Assembly (NCBI GenBank): GCA_943908365.1
Contig: CALTTH010000016.1
Location: forward strand, 1 to 64,000
Direction: 5' to 3'
DNA: 64,000 nucleotides
From: an uncultured Hyphomicrobiales bacterium
GTDB taxonomy: Bacteria > Pseudomonadota > Alphaproteobacteria > Rhizobiales > Rhizobiaceae
Below are positions 17,454 through 26,197 of the stretch, piece after piece; the stretch's first letter is position 1, and every line of letters begins with the position of its first letter. A program made the translations under genes and the position numbers. Below the pieces are notes generated by a model that saw nothing but the letters and a program-made list of their open reading frames with translations, was not told the origin of the DNA and did no database searches.

Positions 17454-17482
17454 GTGCGTCCAAAAGGACGCACGGCGCTCTA
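17454..17482. repeat. Palindromic element fragment between convergent genes (copy B)
   Basis: GTGCGTCC and GGACGCAC form a perfect 8-bp hairpin (17454-17461, 17466-17473) with an AAAA loop, followed by CGCTCTA. Both parts are identical to the first hairpin of the element at 2433-2474. It fills the 32-bp gap between the convergent kinase and heme A synthase genes and may serve as their shared terminator. Confidence 0.7.
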
Positions 17483-18598
17483 GCCTCCGACTTCGACGGC
17501 CACCGGTGCAGGATATTCTCCGACGAAGCCGCGCCAATGGGCAATCGCGAAGCCAAGCACGACCAACGCCATGCCCTGGTGGGCCAGCGCCACGTGGATG
17601 TCCACATGGGTCAAAAGCGTGGTGATGCCGAGTCCCGCCTGCACACAGATCAACAGGAAGAACAACACGGAGCGTCGCGCATGCGGCGTGTTTGGTAGCG
17701 TGCGGCAGAGGCTCACCATGTGCCAGAGCGTCGCGGCAAAGAGCGTATAAGCGCCCAGGCGGTGAACGAATTGCACCGTCTTCGGATTCTCGAAGAGGTT
17801 GATCCACCAGGGCTGCTGGATGAAGAGATCGCCAGGGATCAAAGATCCGTCCATCAGCGGCCATGTGTTGTAGGAGAGGCCGGCATTGAGACCGGCGACC
17901 AGCGCACCGAGATAGATCTGGAGAAGACAGAGCCCCGCTAAAACGGCTGCAAAACCCCTGCCCTCGCGCTGGCGCGATGCCTCTGGAGAATGATAGGAAA
18001 GACCGCGCAATATCCACATGCAGCCCGCAAAAATCAGGCAGGCGATCGTCAAATGGGTCGCGAGCCTGTATTGCGATACATCGGTACGGTTGACGAGGCC
18101 CGATGAGACCATCCACCAGCCGACGAAGCCCTGGAAACCACCGAGCGCCAGAAGGCCGACCAGCGGCATGCGCAAGCGCTTTTCGATCCGTCCCGTGAGC
18201 CAGAAATAGGCAAGCGGCAATGCAAAGATCAGCCCGATGGCCCGCGCCAGCAGGCGATGCGCCCATTCCCACCAGAAGATGGTCTTGAACTCGTCCAGCG
18301 ACATGCCGCGATTGATTTCCTGATATTGCGGGATGCGCTTGTAGAGCTGGAATTCCTCTTCCCACTCGGCGACGGTCAAGGGCGGGATGGCGCCATGGAT
18401 CGGCTTCCATTCCGTGATCGACAAGCCCGATTCGGTCAGACGTGTGGCACCGCCCACGAGCACCAGACAGAACAGCGTAAACAGCACGACACGCAGCCAG
18501 ATACGCAGAAGTTTGCGGTTGCTCTCCTGCTGCTGCAAAGCGGTTTTCACCCGTTTTTCGACAGAGGCATCCGCCGTCGCCACCGTATCGGATCGCAT
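17480..18598 (-). CDS. ctaA: Heme A synthase
   Basis: A 372-aa inner-membrane protein of the COX15/CtaA family that oxidises heme O to heme A for aa3-type cytochrome oxidase. Eight hydrophobic segments and the conserved residues GGATRLTESGLSI, EWAHRLLAR (heme-ligand His), THLTIA and FVHRLGAY, plus HQGMALVV, are present. The ATG at 18598 has GGAG nine bases upstream. The other oxidase assembly genes are not in the window. Confidence 0.95.
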   Translation of the reverse strand: MRSDTVATADASVEKRVKTALQQQESNRKLLRIWLRVVLFTLFCLVLVGGATRLTESGLSITEWKPIHGAIPPLTVAEWEEEFQLYKRIPQYQEINRGMSLDEFKTIFWWEWAHRLLARAIGLIFALPLAYFWLTGRIEKRLRMPLVGLLALGGFQGFVGWWMVSSGLVNRTDVSQYRLATHLTIACLIFAGCMWILRGLSYHSPEASRQREGRGFAAVLAGLCLLQIYLGALVAGLNAGLSYNTWPLMDGSLIPGDLFIQQPWWINLFENPKTVQFVHRLGAYTLFAATLWHMVSLCRTLPNTPHARRSVLFFLLICVQAGLGITTLLTHVDIHVALAHQGMALVVLGFAIAHWRGFVGEYPAPVAVEVGG

Positions 18599-18772
18599 TC
18601 TTGACACTCCACAATTCCTGATATTGGTTTGCCTCAACCGGCTGGGCAAAACAAGGGGTTGGCCTTTGCGGCATCGGGTCGCGGCGGTCCCGCTGGCGAA
18701 AAGCGATTCCGTTTTTGATAAGCACTGCTATACAGAGGTCTTACGAGTCAGCGACGGACCAGACATCCAGCC

Positions 18773-18985
18773 ATGCATCCCCGCCTCAGATCATTCATCG
18801 GCACCATCGTCATCATTTTGCTGGTGGTGACCTATGCGATTGTTGCGACGGCCTTCGCCTCGGCAACGCTCGCCAACGCCCCGTGGTGGGTTCACCTCGG
18901 CTACTTCATCCTGTCCGGTCTTCTGTGGATCTTGCCGGCCATGCTGATCATCAAGTGGATGGCCGGTCCTAAACGGCAGAAGTAG
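18773..18985 (+). CDS. DUF2842 small membrane protein
   Basis: A 70-aa protein with two predicted membrane helices (about 10-32 and 40-62) and a basic C-terminus, matching the DUF2842 family restricted largely to alphaproteobacteria. Function unknown. It is divergent from ctaA, with 174 bases between the starts. Confidence 0.85.
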   Translation: MHPRLRSFIGTIVIILLVVTYAIVATAFASATLANAPWWVHLGYFILSGLLWILPAMLIIKWMAGPKRQK

Positions 18986-19011
18986 GCGCTCGCGGCTGGA
19001 CAGCACATGTT

Positions 19012-19662
19012 TCAGGTCTGAGCCGTGCGATCCGATGCGCTTCTCGGTGCCGACACCATTGAAATGATCTGGCTGTGACCGCTTGCGCGGAAAGCCGTCT
19101 GCGCCTCGCGGAGCACCACAGGATCACCATCCGGAACAGAAAGAACGATATCCGCATCGATATATTTGAGGATGCGGGAGATCTCGGTTGGATCGGCTGC
19201 GCCGAATTCGAGCAGCACGGCGTCGTAACTTCCCGACAATGCGCCGAGCACCATCACAAGTCTGTCGCGGACACCACTGACGCGATGCCCCGAGCCCACG
19301 CCTTGCGGTACGATATGGGCGGTGGAGAGCCGGTCGCGATGGATGGTCTCGCCGAAGGCCGCATCGCCCGTCAACAGGTCCATAATACCCGGCAGCGATT
19401 CCTCAGTCACCATCAACCGCGATGGCGCACCCGTCGCGGTCATATCCACCAGCACGACGGATCGCGCCAGTTCGGCAATGGCTCTTGCCAGCATGACGGT
19501 GGCTGTCGATCCATCCGCACCACTGGGTGACGCGACGACAGCGACGGGCTTGGCACCAGGCATGACGAGAAGATCCGCGACATAGGCTATCGGAAGACCT
19601 GCCTCCACAGATGCGGGGTCGAGATCATCCTGGGGTTCGGTCGCATTGTCGTTCGCGTTCAT
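19012..19662 (-). CDS. Degenerate BY-kinase/CpsD-like P-loop protein
   Basis: A 216-aa cytosolic protein resembling the ATPase half of polysaccharide co-polymerases (Wzc/CpsD, MinD-like fold): AVVASPSGADGSTATVMLARAIAE, SVVLVDM and YDAVLLEFG correspond to the Walker A, A' and B regions. The P-loop lacks its lysine (GADGSTA where GEGKST is expected), and there is no C-terminal tyrosine cluster, so it is probably not an active tyrosine kinase. It is divergent from a Wza-like export gene, suggesting a structural or regulatory role in polysaccharide export. Confidence 0.65.
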   Translation of the reverse strand: MNANDNATEPQDDLDPASVEAGLPIAYVADLLVMPGAKPVAVVASPSGADGSTATVMLARAIAELARSVVLVDMTATGAPSRLMVTEESLPGIMDLLTGDAAFGETIHRDRLSTAHIVPQGVGSGHRVSGVRDRLVMVLGALSGSYDAVLLEFGAADPTEISRILKYIDADIVLSVPDGDPVVLREAQTAFRASGHSQIISMVSAPRSASDRTAQT

Positions 19663-19881
19663 GGCGTCTTCATTTCCCTCATGGCCGGCAGCTTCAATTG
19701 CGCCGCCACCGCTCTTCCCTTCTAACCATGCTGCAGTAACACAAGCGTTAAACGGTGGGCATCACACGGGGCCTCGCGACGAGCTTAAGCGAAATTCCTC
19801 CAAAAAAAGTTTTCTTTACCGGGAATTAACCATGACGAACGGATAACTGGGGTCAAGAAATGTCCCGGAGCCTGATTGCGA

Positions 19882-20454
19882 ATGAATTTCGCCATCCCAC
19901 GTTTGATATCGGCTTTTGCCCTTGCTGCGACGATGACGCTTGGTGGTTGCGCTGCCTATCAACCGGCGCCTTCGGCCATCAATGCAGCCGCCTTGCAGCC
20001 CTATCGTCTGGATAGTGGCGACAGGTTGCGCGTCACCGTTTTCGACCAAACCGGCCTCACCAACACCTACACCGTGGATCAGGCGGGCTACATCGCCTTT
20101 CCGCTCGTTGGACAAATCCCCGCACGCGGCAGAACTGCCAAACAAGTCGAAGCCGCGCTCGCCGCACAGCTTCGCAAAGGCTATCTGCGCAATCCAGACG
20201 TCAGCATCGAGGTCGATCGCTATCGTCCGGTCTTCGTCATGGGTGAAGTGGGCAGACCTGGACAGTACTCCTACGTGCCTGGCATGACGATACAAAACGC
20301 TATCGCCGTTGCGGGCGGCTTCACGTCACGCGCAAACCAGCGCGATGTCGATGTGACGCGCAAGCTCAATGCCGACGTCAATACCGGACGCGTGCTGATC
20401 TCAGCACCTGTTCTGGCCGGCGACACCATCTATGTGCGGGAACGTTTCTTTTGA
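19882..20454 (+). CDS. Wza/ExoF-type polysaccharide export lipoprotein
   Basis: A 190-aa outer-membrane-directed lipoprotein. The signal peptide ends in the lipobox TLGGC (Cys at about 23). A Poly_export domain (YRLDSGDRLRVTVFDQTGL, FPLVGQIPARG) and one SLBB-like domain (VFVMGEVGRPGQYSYVPGMT) follow. E. coli Wza is about twice as long, and the C-terminal membrane-spanning helix is missing, as is common in short alphaproteobacterial forms. The ATG at 19882 has GGAG 12 bases upstream. Confidence 0.88.
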   Translation: MNFAIPRLISAFALAATMTLGGCAAYQPAPSAINAAALQPYRLDSGDRLRVTVFDQTGLTNTYTVDQAGYIAFPLVGQIPARGRTAKQVEAALAAQLRKGYLRNPDVSIEVDRYRPVFVMGEVGRPGQYSYVPGMTIQNAIAVAGGFTSRANQRDVDVTRKLNADVNTGRVLISAPVLAGDTIYVRERFF

Positions 20455-20606
20455 CGACACGGCGTCATAGCGCTCTCTGGCTTCATCAAAGCTAAAGCCA
20501 GAATTTCAAGTTCAGCGGCAGAAGCAGCAGGCGCCGATCTGGCAGCCTAAGCTTCTGTCCATAGTTGCGGGTAAACTGGTATTGCGTATCCCGCCCCCCA
20601 TTACTG

Positions 20607-20641
20607 CTGTAGCGGCCGGACAGTTCTTTTTGTCGCTACAG
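20607..20641. promoter_or_regulatory. Inverted repeat upstream of the sugar-phosphate transferase
   Basis: Perfect 8-base arms CTGTAGCG and CGCTACAG are separated by 19 bases, about 100 bases upstream of the transferase gene. Arm spacing fits either an operator bound by two dimers or an RNA hairpin. No known regulator site was recognised. Confidence 0.3.
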
Positions 20642-20660
20642 TGAAACCGAACGCGCAAAG

Positions 20661-20680
20661 CGATTTCCCTGTGGAAATCG
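20661..20680 (+). promoter_or_regulatory. Perfect hairpin in the transferase leader
   Basis: CGATTTCC and GGAAATCG form an 8-bp perfect stem with a CTGT loop, 62 bases before the transferase start. No T-run follows immediately, so it is more likely a leader RNA structure or operator than a terminator. Confidence 0.35.
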
Positions 20681-20741
20681 TCAACGCTTCTTTTAGTATC
20701 TATGGCTTATCCATATCTCACAATGATGGCGGGATAAGTCT

Positions 20742-22289
<1,548 letters not shown>

Positions 22290-22320
22290 TGAAACTGTAG
22301 CCGATTACCACCCGGCTCGT

Positions 22321-22345
22321 GGAACCGGGCAGGACTTCCCGCGTT
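22321..22345 (+). promoter_or_regulatory. EcfG-type general stress promoter
   Basis: GGAAC (22321-22325) and CGTT (22342-22345) are separated by 16 bases, matching the EcfG/PhyR-regulon consensus of alphaproteobacteria. The start would lie about 30 bases ahead of the miniprotein gene at 22384. Confidence 0.65.
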
Positions 22346-22383
22346 GATGACGCGCATATCTTCATCTTTCAGGGGAATTCCGA

Positions 22384-22533
22384 ATGACGCGGACCAACAA
22401 TCTCTACTTCATCATCGGTGCACTTGTCGTGCTCGTCGCCGCTCTTGGCATCTATGTCTGGCACGAAGAATCGAAGCCCAAGGGTATCGAAATGAATATC
22501 GGCCCCAACGGCGTGTCCGTGCAGGAAAACTGA
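22384..22533 (+). CDS. 49-aa single-pass membrane protein
   Basis: A short gene preceded by AGGGGAATTCCGA. The protein has one membrane helix (about residues 8-25) followed by a short polar tail containing IGPNGVSVQE, a pattern I recognise from conserved hypothetical rhizobial miniproteins. The EcfG-type promoter upstream implies induction in general stress or stationary phase. Function unknown. Confidence 0.7.
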   Translation: MTRTNNLYFIIGALVVLVAALGIYVWHEESKPKGIEMNIGPNGVSVQEN

Positions 22534-22621
22534 TCGTCTTCGGGAGGGGCGCAGCGCTGATCGTCGCTGCGCTACCTCGCTGTCTATTGCGTCTTGTACA
22601 AAACGAAGACGCTTTGCCTTG

Positions 22622-22696
22622 TCAGGCCAAGCCGACGAAAGACAGGATCATACCTACGACCACCACCAGACCGACGATATAAATAATGCTGTTCAT
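22622..22696 (-). CDS. 24-aa hydrophobic miniprotein
   Basis: A 25-codon reading frame with ATG and a good GGAGAG ribosome-binding site six bases upstream. The product is a single membrane helix (IIYIVGLVVVVGMILSFVG). Similar 24-residue membrane peptides occur in related rhizobia to my knowledge. An EcfG-like promoter lies 60 bases upstream on the same strand. Function unknown; too short for confident gene finding without conservation data. Confidence 0.6.
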   Translation of the reverse strand: MNSIIYIVGLVVVVGMILSFVGLA

Positions 22697-22755
22697 TTCT
22701 CTCTCCATCTCTTCAGAAGCATCCCCAGCGATGCCTCGTCATGTCACGATGGAGT

Positions 22756-22781
22756 AACACCTTGCGCAGCACGAGCGTTCC
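22756..22781 (-). promoter_or_regulatory. EcfG-type promoter of the 24-aa miniprotein
   Basis: On the minus strand GGAAC (22781-22777) and TGTT (22759-22756) are 17 bases apart, one base off the CGTT consensus. The same variant spacing and -10 occur in front of the DUF2934 gene at 37936. Confidence 0.5.
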
Positions 22782-22907
22782 ATTAGAAAGCTCAAAAATG
22801 AACGCTCTGGAGGAATCGAACAGCAAGAAATAGCAACACCGTTCCCTCGCGAGACGGTCAAACGGCTAATGCTACATAGAGCACAAGAGGCTTGGGGAGA
22901 GCCTCAA

Positions 22908-22956
22908 AATGGTCGGAGCGACAGGACTTGAACCTGCGACCCCTTGACCCCCAGTC
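22908..22956 (-). repeat. attL: displaced tRNA-Pro 3' fragment
   Basis: Forty-nine bases identical to 33474-33522. They comprise the CCA end, T-arm and part of the anticodon arm of tRNA-Pro, but the 5' half is missing, so this is not a tRNA gene. It marks the distal end of the integrated element. Confidence 0.92.
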
Positions 22957-23006
22957 GCGTAGGCAAACGCTACAAGCACTGGAATACAAGGCTTCTGGCG
23001 ATTTCA

Positions 23007-23069
23007 GTTTACAGACCACCATCGCCGCGCCCCATGAAAATCAATGACATCCGGGCGTCTCTGTAAACC
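23007..23069. promoter_or_regulatory. Integrase arm-type sites, left end
   Basis: TCTGTAAAC occurs inverted at 23007-23015 and as TCTCTGTAAACC at 23058-23069, 50-110 bases inside the left core repeat. The same 12-mer recurs at 33428-33439 near the right end. Such repeated sites beside both core sites are the hallmark of arm-type binding sites for tyrosine integrases. Confidence 0.6.
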
Positions 23070-23186
23070 AAAATCGGCACCTATTGACTCTCCCCGCCAC
23101 CAGAACGTAATGAGAACTCGACAGGCAGCAAGGGCGGCTGCTCGTCATCAACATGCGGCGATTAACTCTGGTCAGGAGAAGCGACT

Positions 23187-23528
23187 GTGCGCGATGACGA
23201 ACCATATATGCCGAAGCTCGATTGGCAGCAGGACAAAGACGCCCCACATCATTACAACGTGTTTATCGACGGCAAGCAGGCATGCTACATCGGCAGGCGA
23301 TACAAAGCCGGGAGAGTGAAGGTCTGGGACTGGAGCATCTTTCCGGATAACTTAATGCGCCGCTGGCCCAAAGACGTGAAAGACCAAGGCTACGAGCAAA
23401 CCGCTCGCCTTGCAGTCAGACGAGCCGAAGAGGCGTTTGAAATCCTCATGCAACAGCCGGTCTACCAATATAACCCTGTGAGGAACATTCCAGACAGCCC
23501 GCCAAGCCAACGGAGACGGCGGCGGTAG
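23187..23528 (+). CDS. Prophage hypothetical protein
   Basis: A 113-aa basic, tryptophan-rich protein starting at GTG with AGGAG eight bases upstream. The N-terminal half (YNVFIDGKQACYIGRRY) looks like a small beta-rich fold; the tail ends in QRRRRR. No known family recognised. It is the outermost gene at the left end and convergent with the lysis genes. Confidence 0.55.
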   Translation: MRDDEPYMPKLDWQQDKDAPHHYNVFIDGKQACYIGRRYKAGRVKVWDWSIFPDNLMRRWPKDVKDQGYEQTARLAVRRAEEAFEILMQQPVYQYNPVRNIPDSPPSQRRRRR

Positions 23529-23534
23529 GTGATC

Positions 23535-23864
23535 TCATGGTCTACGGGCAATCTCCCGCTGAATCCGCATCTCTTCCCTGATTCGGTCCATCTCGATCGC
23601 CATCGTTGCCATTGAGCGGCCATTCTCTTTGCTGGTCTCGTTCAGTTCGAGAACAGCAACTGTATGAGCCTCTAGCGCCCTTGTGGCATTGTTGAGCGCA
23701 GTCGGGTCTACGATGACGGCGGCAACTTGGGCAGCCGCTGGAGAGGTCGCTGGAGCGGCATTAGCCCCTTGCCATAGTCCGAGATGCCGAACGCCAAAGA
23801 TGATCGCGACCGTGACGCCAAAAGTGATGACAGCCAAGGGCGGCAGGTTAGCCAGTTGTTCCAT
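23535..23864 (-). CDS. Prophage small membrane protein with helical tail
   Basis: A 109-aa protein with one N-terminal membrane helix (about 9-27), an Ala-rich linker and a long amphipathic, probably coiled-coil C-terminal half. It is the last gene of the lysis cluster and overlaps the preceding membrane protein gene by 17 bases. The topology would fit an accessory lysis or holin-associated protein. No family name can be given. Confidence 0.6.
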   Translation of the reverse strand: MEQLANLPPLAVITFGVTVAIIFGVRHLGLWQGANAAPATSPAAAQVAAVIVDPTALNNATRALEAHTVAVLELNETSKENGRSMATMAIEMDRIREEMRIQREIARRP

Positions 23865-24303
23865 TCTTGATTTCCCCTTGGTCGCGAGCGGCGCGATTAA
23901 TGTTGACGAGTTCGCCAACCGCAAAAAGCGGATAGATGGCGATCCACGTGCTCACGACATCAGAGGATGCGAAGCCGTATGTTATGCCTGTCCAGATGAT
24001 GCACCCCACCCCAGCCGAAAACTGCCTGATCTGGGGCGTTACCTTTTCCTTGGCGCCGTTGATCACAAGGCCGATGATGCGCAAGCATCCTATGATCGCC
24101 ATGAGCCAGCCGAGGAACGATTCGGATGGAAACAGATTTCTGAATGTCTGGAACTGCGGCAGGTTGAACGTCTGCGTCGGCAGCAAAAGCACCCACCCGA
24201 ATCCGATCATGTGCATAGCCATGAACCATTCCATCATCCGCGGGCCGAAGCGGTGTTGGATCCGAACCCACATTCCAACGCCTTGGTAGCCACGCGCACT
24301 CAT
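23848..24303 (-). CDS. Prophage polytopic membrane protein, possible holin
   Basis: A 151-aa protein with about four hydrophobic segments (around 28-42, 60-80, 95-112, 115-135). Its start overlaps the stop of the lipoprotein gene (ATGA), indicating coupled translation. Membrane proteins of this type sit beside endolysins in rhizobial prophages; a holin role is inferred from position and topology only. Confidence 0.6.
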   Translation of the reverse strand: MSARGYQGVGMWVRIQHRFGPRMMEWFMAMHMIGFGWVLLLPTQTFNLPQFQTFRNLFPSESFLGWLMAIIGCLRIIGLVINGAKEKVTPQIRQFSAGVGCIIWTGITYGFASSDVVSTWIAIYPLFAVGELVNINRAARDQGEIKNGTTG

Positions 24304-24509
24304 TTCCAGCATCCCTGCTGGGCACCGTGTGCATTGTGGCTCGCAACTTGATTTGCGAATGATCGATCCTCAGTGGTGATCTTCACTGCCGTTTCGAGCG
24401 TCGGCTGAAGCTTGCTCCACCCGGCGCAACCAGTTGTTGATTTGGTCTGGCAACCCGGTAAAATAGCGAGAGCTATCGCAGGCATGAGGAGAAGTCGTGA
24501 AAAGCACAT
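24300..24509 (-). CDS. Small lipoprotein, o-spanin (Rz1-like) candidate
   Basis: A 69-aa protein with a signal peptide ending in a lipobox (ILPGC, Cys20) followed by a short polar domain. Size and location in a lysis cluster fit an outer-membrane spanin subunit. GAGG lies seven bases before the ATG. Unlike classical Rz/Rz1 pairs it is separated from the i-spanin candidate by an inserted gene on the opposite strand; the 5' ends of the two divergent genes overlap by 13 bases. Confidence 0.6.
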   Translation of the reverse strand: MCFSRLLLMPAIALAILPGCQTKSTTGCAGWSKLQPTLETAVKITTEDRSFANQVASHNAHGAQQGCWK

Positions 24510-25138
24510 TTGGAGACCTCACAGGAAGAGTATTCACGGACCTTACGGCAGTAGAGTTTGTTGAGCGTCGTAAGCGCACATCTATGTGGCTGTGCCGGTG
24601 TGTTTGTGGTTCTGAAAAGGTGGTTGCCAGAGACAAACTAATAGGCGGTTTCACCGTATCTTGCGGATGCAGAAGATACCGCGAAGGGCAGCCAAGAGAG
24701 ATGCACGGCCTCTCAAAGACACCAGAATGGAGAGCGTGGGCCGCCGCTCGGCAGCGCTGCTTCAATCCCAGTAACAAGCGGTTTGAGTATTATGGTGGCC
24801 GCGGTATATCAATGTGCGCCCGATGGGCCGAAAGCTTCCAAGCCTTCCTAGAGGATATGGGCGCGCGTCCCGGCGACACCTTTTCACTAGATCGTATTGA
24901 CGCAGATGGAAATTACGAGCCAACCAACTGTCATTGGGCAACTCTCGACTACCAAAAACGCAACAAGAGAACTTGCTACGTCTCTTTTCGTGGCACTCAG
25001 CGTATTCTTGCAGAGCTGTGCGAGGAGCATGGCGTCCCTCTTGTTCTTGTCAGAGGTCGCATCAATCGAGGGTGGTCGGTAGAAGATGCGATTAGTCTCC
25101 CGTTGCAGCCTGGAATTCGGCCCTACAGCGATCAATAG
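24497..25138 (+). CDS. HNH/AP2-type phage DNA-binding protein, likely homing endonuclease
   Basis: A 213-aa protein starting at GTG behind AGGAG. Residues 30-55 contain a CRCVCG...SCGC cysteine cluster. The centre carries the YYGGRGI...W...F..FLEDMG...LDRID..GNYEPTNCHWA block found in phage HNH/AP2 proteins often thought to be homing endonucleases. It is the only plus-strand gene inside the lysis cluster, inserted between the two spanin-like genes and overlapping both by a few codons. This suggests independent arrival as a mobile gene. Confidence 0.7.
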   Translation: MKSTFGDLTGRVFTDLTAVEFVERRKRTSMWLCRCVCGSEKVVARDKLIGGFTVSCGCRRYREGQPREMHGLSKTPEWRAWAAARQRCFNPSNKRFEYYGGRGISMCARWAESFQAFLEDMGARPGDTFSLDRIDADGNYEPTNCHWATLDYQKRNKRTCYVSFRGTQRILAELCEEHGVPLVLVRGRINRGWSVEDAISLPLQPGIRPYSDQ

Positions 25139-25367
25139 GAACGCCAAGCTCAACACATAACTGTGTCCTATCAAGGCTCTCTATACGAGCGTTTGTATCA
25201 GAACGACTCTTGTACGACTTGATGACTTGCTGCAAAGAATCCACCGCCATCTCGGCGCGCTGCACGCGCTTTCCTACGAGGTAAGATGAGACGGCCACCA
25301 CACCGAGACAGAGAAGCCCGCCAGCGGCGATCTTGAGCCAGTTGGGGATGAGGGCAAGGAAAGTCAT
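25092..25367 (-). CDS. i-spanin (Rz-like) candidate
   Basis: A 91-aa protein with an N-terminal membrane anchor (about 10-28) and a charged, helical remainder. It overlaps the endolysin stop by ATGA, so it is translationally coupled to it. Topology and place right after the endolysin match inner-membrane spanins. The C-terminal CVELGVPIDRC segment overlaps the 3' end of the HNH gene on the other strand. Confidence 0.65.
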   Translation of the reverse strand: MTFLALIPNWLKIAAGGLLCLGVVAVSSYLVGKRVQRAEMAVDSLQQVIKSYKSRSDTNARIESLDRTQLCVELGVPIDRCRAEFQAATGD

Positions 25368-26170
25368 GACAACGCCTCTGCAAGCTCGTCGGCCCTGCGT
25401 TTTGCCCACATACGATAACCAAGGCCACCCACTGCGACCACAACACCAGCGATAGTAAGAGCGGCCACCGCTTTTGCTACAAAGTCGATGTTGGTCAGGG
25501 GCGTGAGTTGGTCTGTTGCTTGGGTGATCAGCGTAGAGACAGTACCGGCACCAGCAGCCGCATCACCGGGAGCCTTCGATGGTGCGGTCTTGGCATCAGA
25601 TAGACGCGCCTTCGCCTCGCCACCTGGAACAAAGGTAATTTCTGGCCCTGTGTCGCCCATCGCCCATGCTTGGCCTACAGCCCGGACACCGTCGACACGT
25701 CGCGTCCAACCCTTGCCAAAGGTCTTGAAGGTCTTCAGCGCCTCGAGGAAAGCCATACGCAGATCGCAAATCTTCCGAACCAATGCGTCGTGATTATCAT
25801 TGGATCGGGCGGCGTTGATTGTCTGCGGGCCAATGACGCCATCAGCAGGCACGCCAAGAGCGCGCTGGAGCCATTTTACCGACTGGCTGACACCAGAGTT
25901 CACAGCGCCGTCGAAGACGACATACGAGATGCCAGCAGGCAGGCTGTCGCCCTTGATCAACGCCCAATAGCGCATGCGGTAGATGCTGTCCCGCTCGGCA
26001 TTGGTGAGCAGCTTCACCGACTGAGGCTTCGTTCCCATCGTCTTACGATAGTCGTCATAGACCTTCTGGGTGATTCCCTGATTGGTAGCGCCGCCTGGAT
26101 CTTCTGGATGGTTGATATAGCCCCCCTCATGCACGAGCACCTTCGCTAAGGCGCGCTCGAACTCGCCCAT
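25364..26170 (-). CDS. Phage endolysin, GH108 muramidase with C-terminal membrane helix
   Basis: A 268-aa peptidoglycan hydrolase. Residues 1-95 form a glycosyl hydrolase 108 domain with the catalytic Glu15 in HEGGYINHPEDPGGATNQGIT. A peptidoglycan-binding domain (about 95-175, LGVPADGVIGPQTI) follows, then a linker and a hydrophobic segment (about 231-253) ending in a basic tail. Most GH108 endolysins stop after the binding domain; a C-terminal membrane helix could tether the enzyme. Confidence 0.9.
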   Translation of the reverse strand: MGEFERALAKVLVHEGGYINHPEDPGGATNQGITQKVYDDYRKTMGTKPQSVKLLTNAERDSIYRMRYWALIKGDSLPAGISYVVFDGAVNSGVSQSVKWLQRALGVPADGVIGPQTINAARSNDNHDALVRKICDLRMAFLEALKTFKTFGKGWTRRVDGVRAVGQAWAMGDTGPEITFVPGGEAKARLSDAKTAPSKAPGDAAAGAGTVSTLITQATDQLTPLTNIDFVAKAVAALTIAGVVVAVGGLGYRMWAKRRADELAEALS

Positions 26171-26197
26171 TGTGTGTTCTCCTAGATGTTGAGTTGT

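Noticed and set aside
22911..22956. Apparent second tRNA-Pro gene
   Set aside because: Only the 3' 49 bases match; the sequence beyond does not supply the D-arm or acceptor 5' strand. It is the displaced attachment-site copy.
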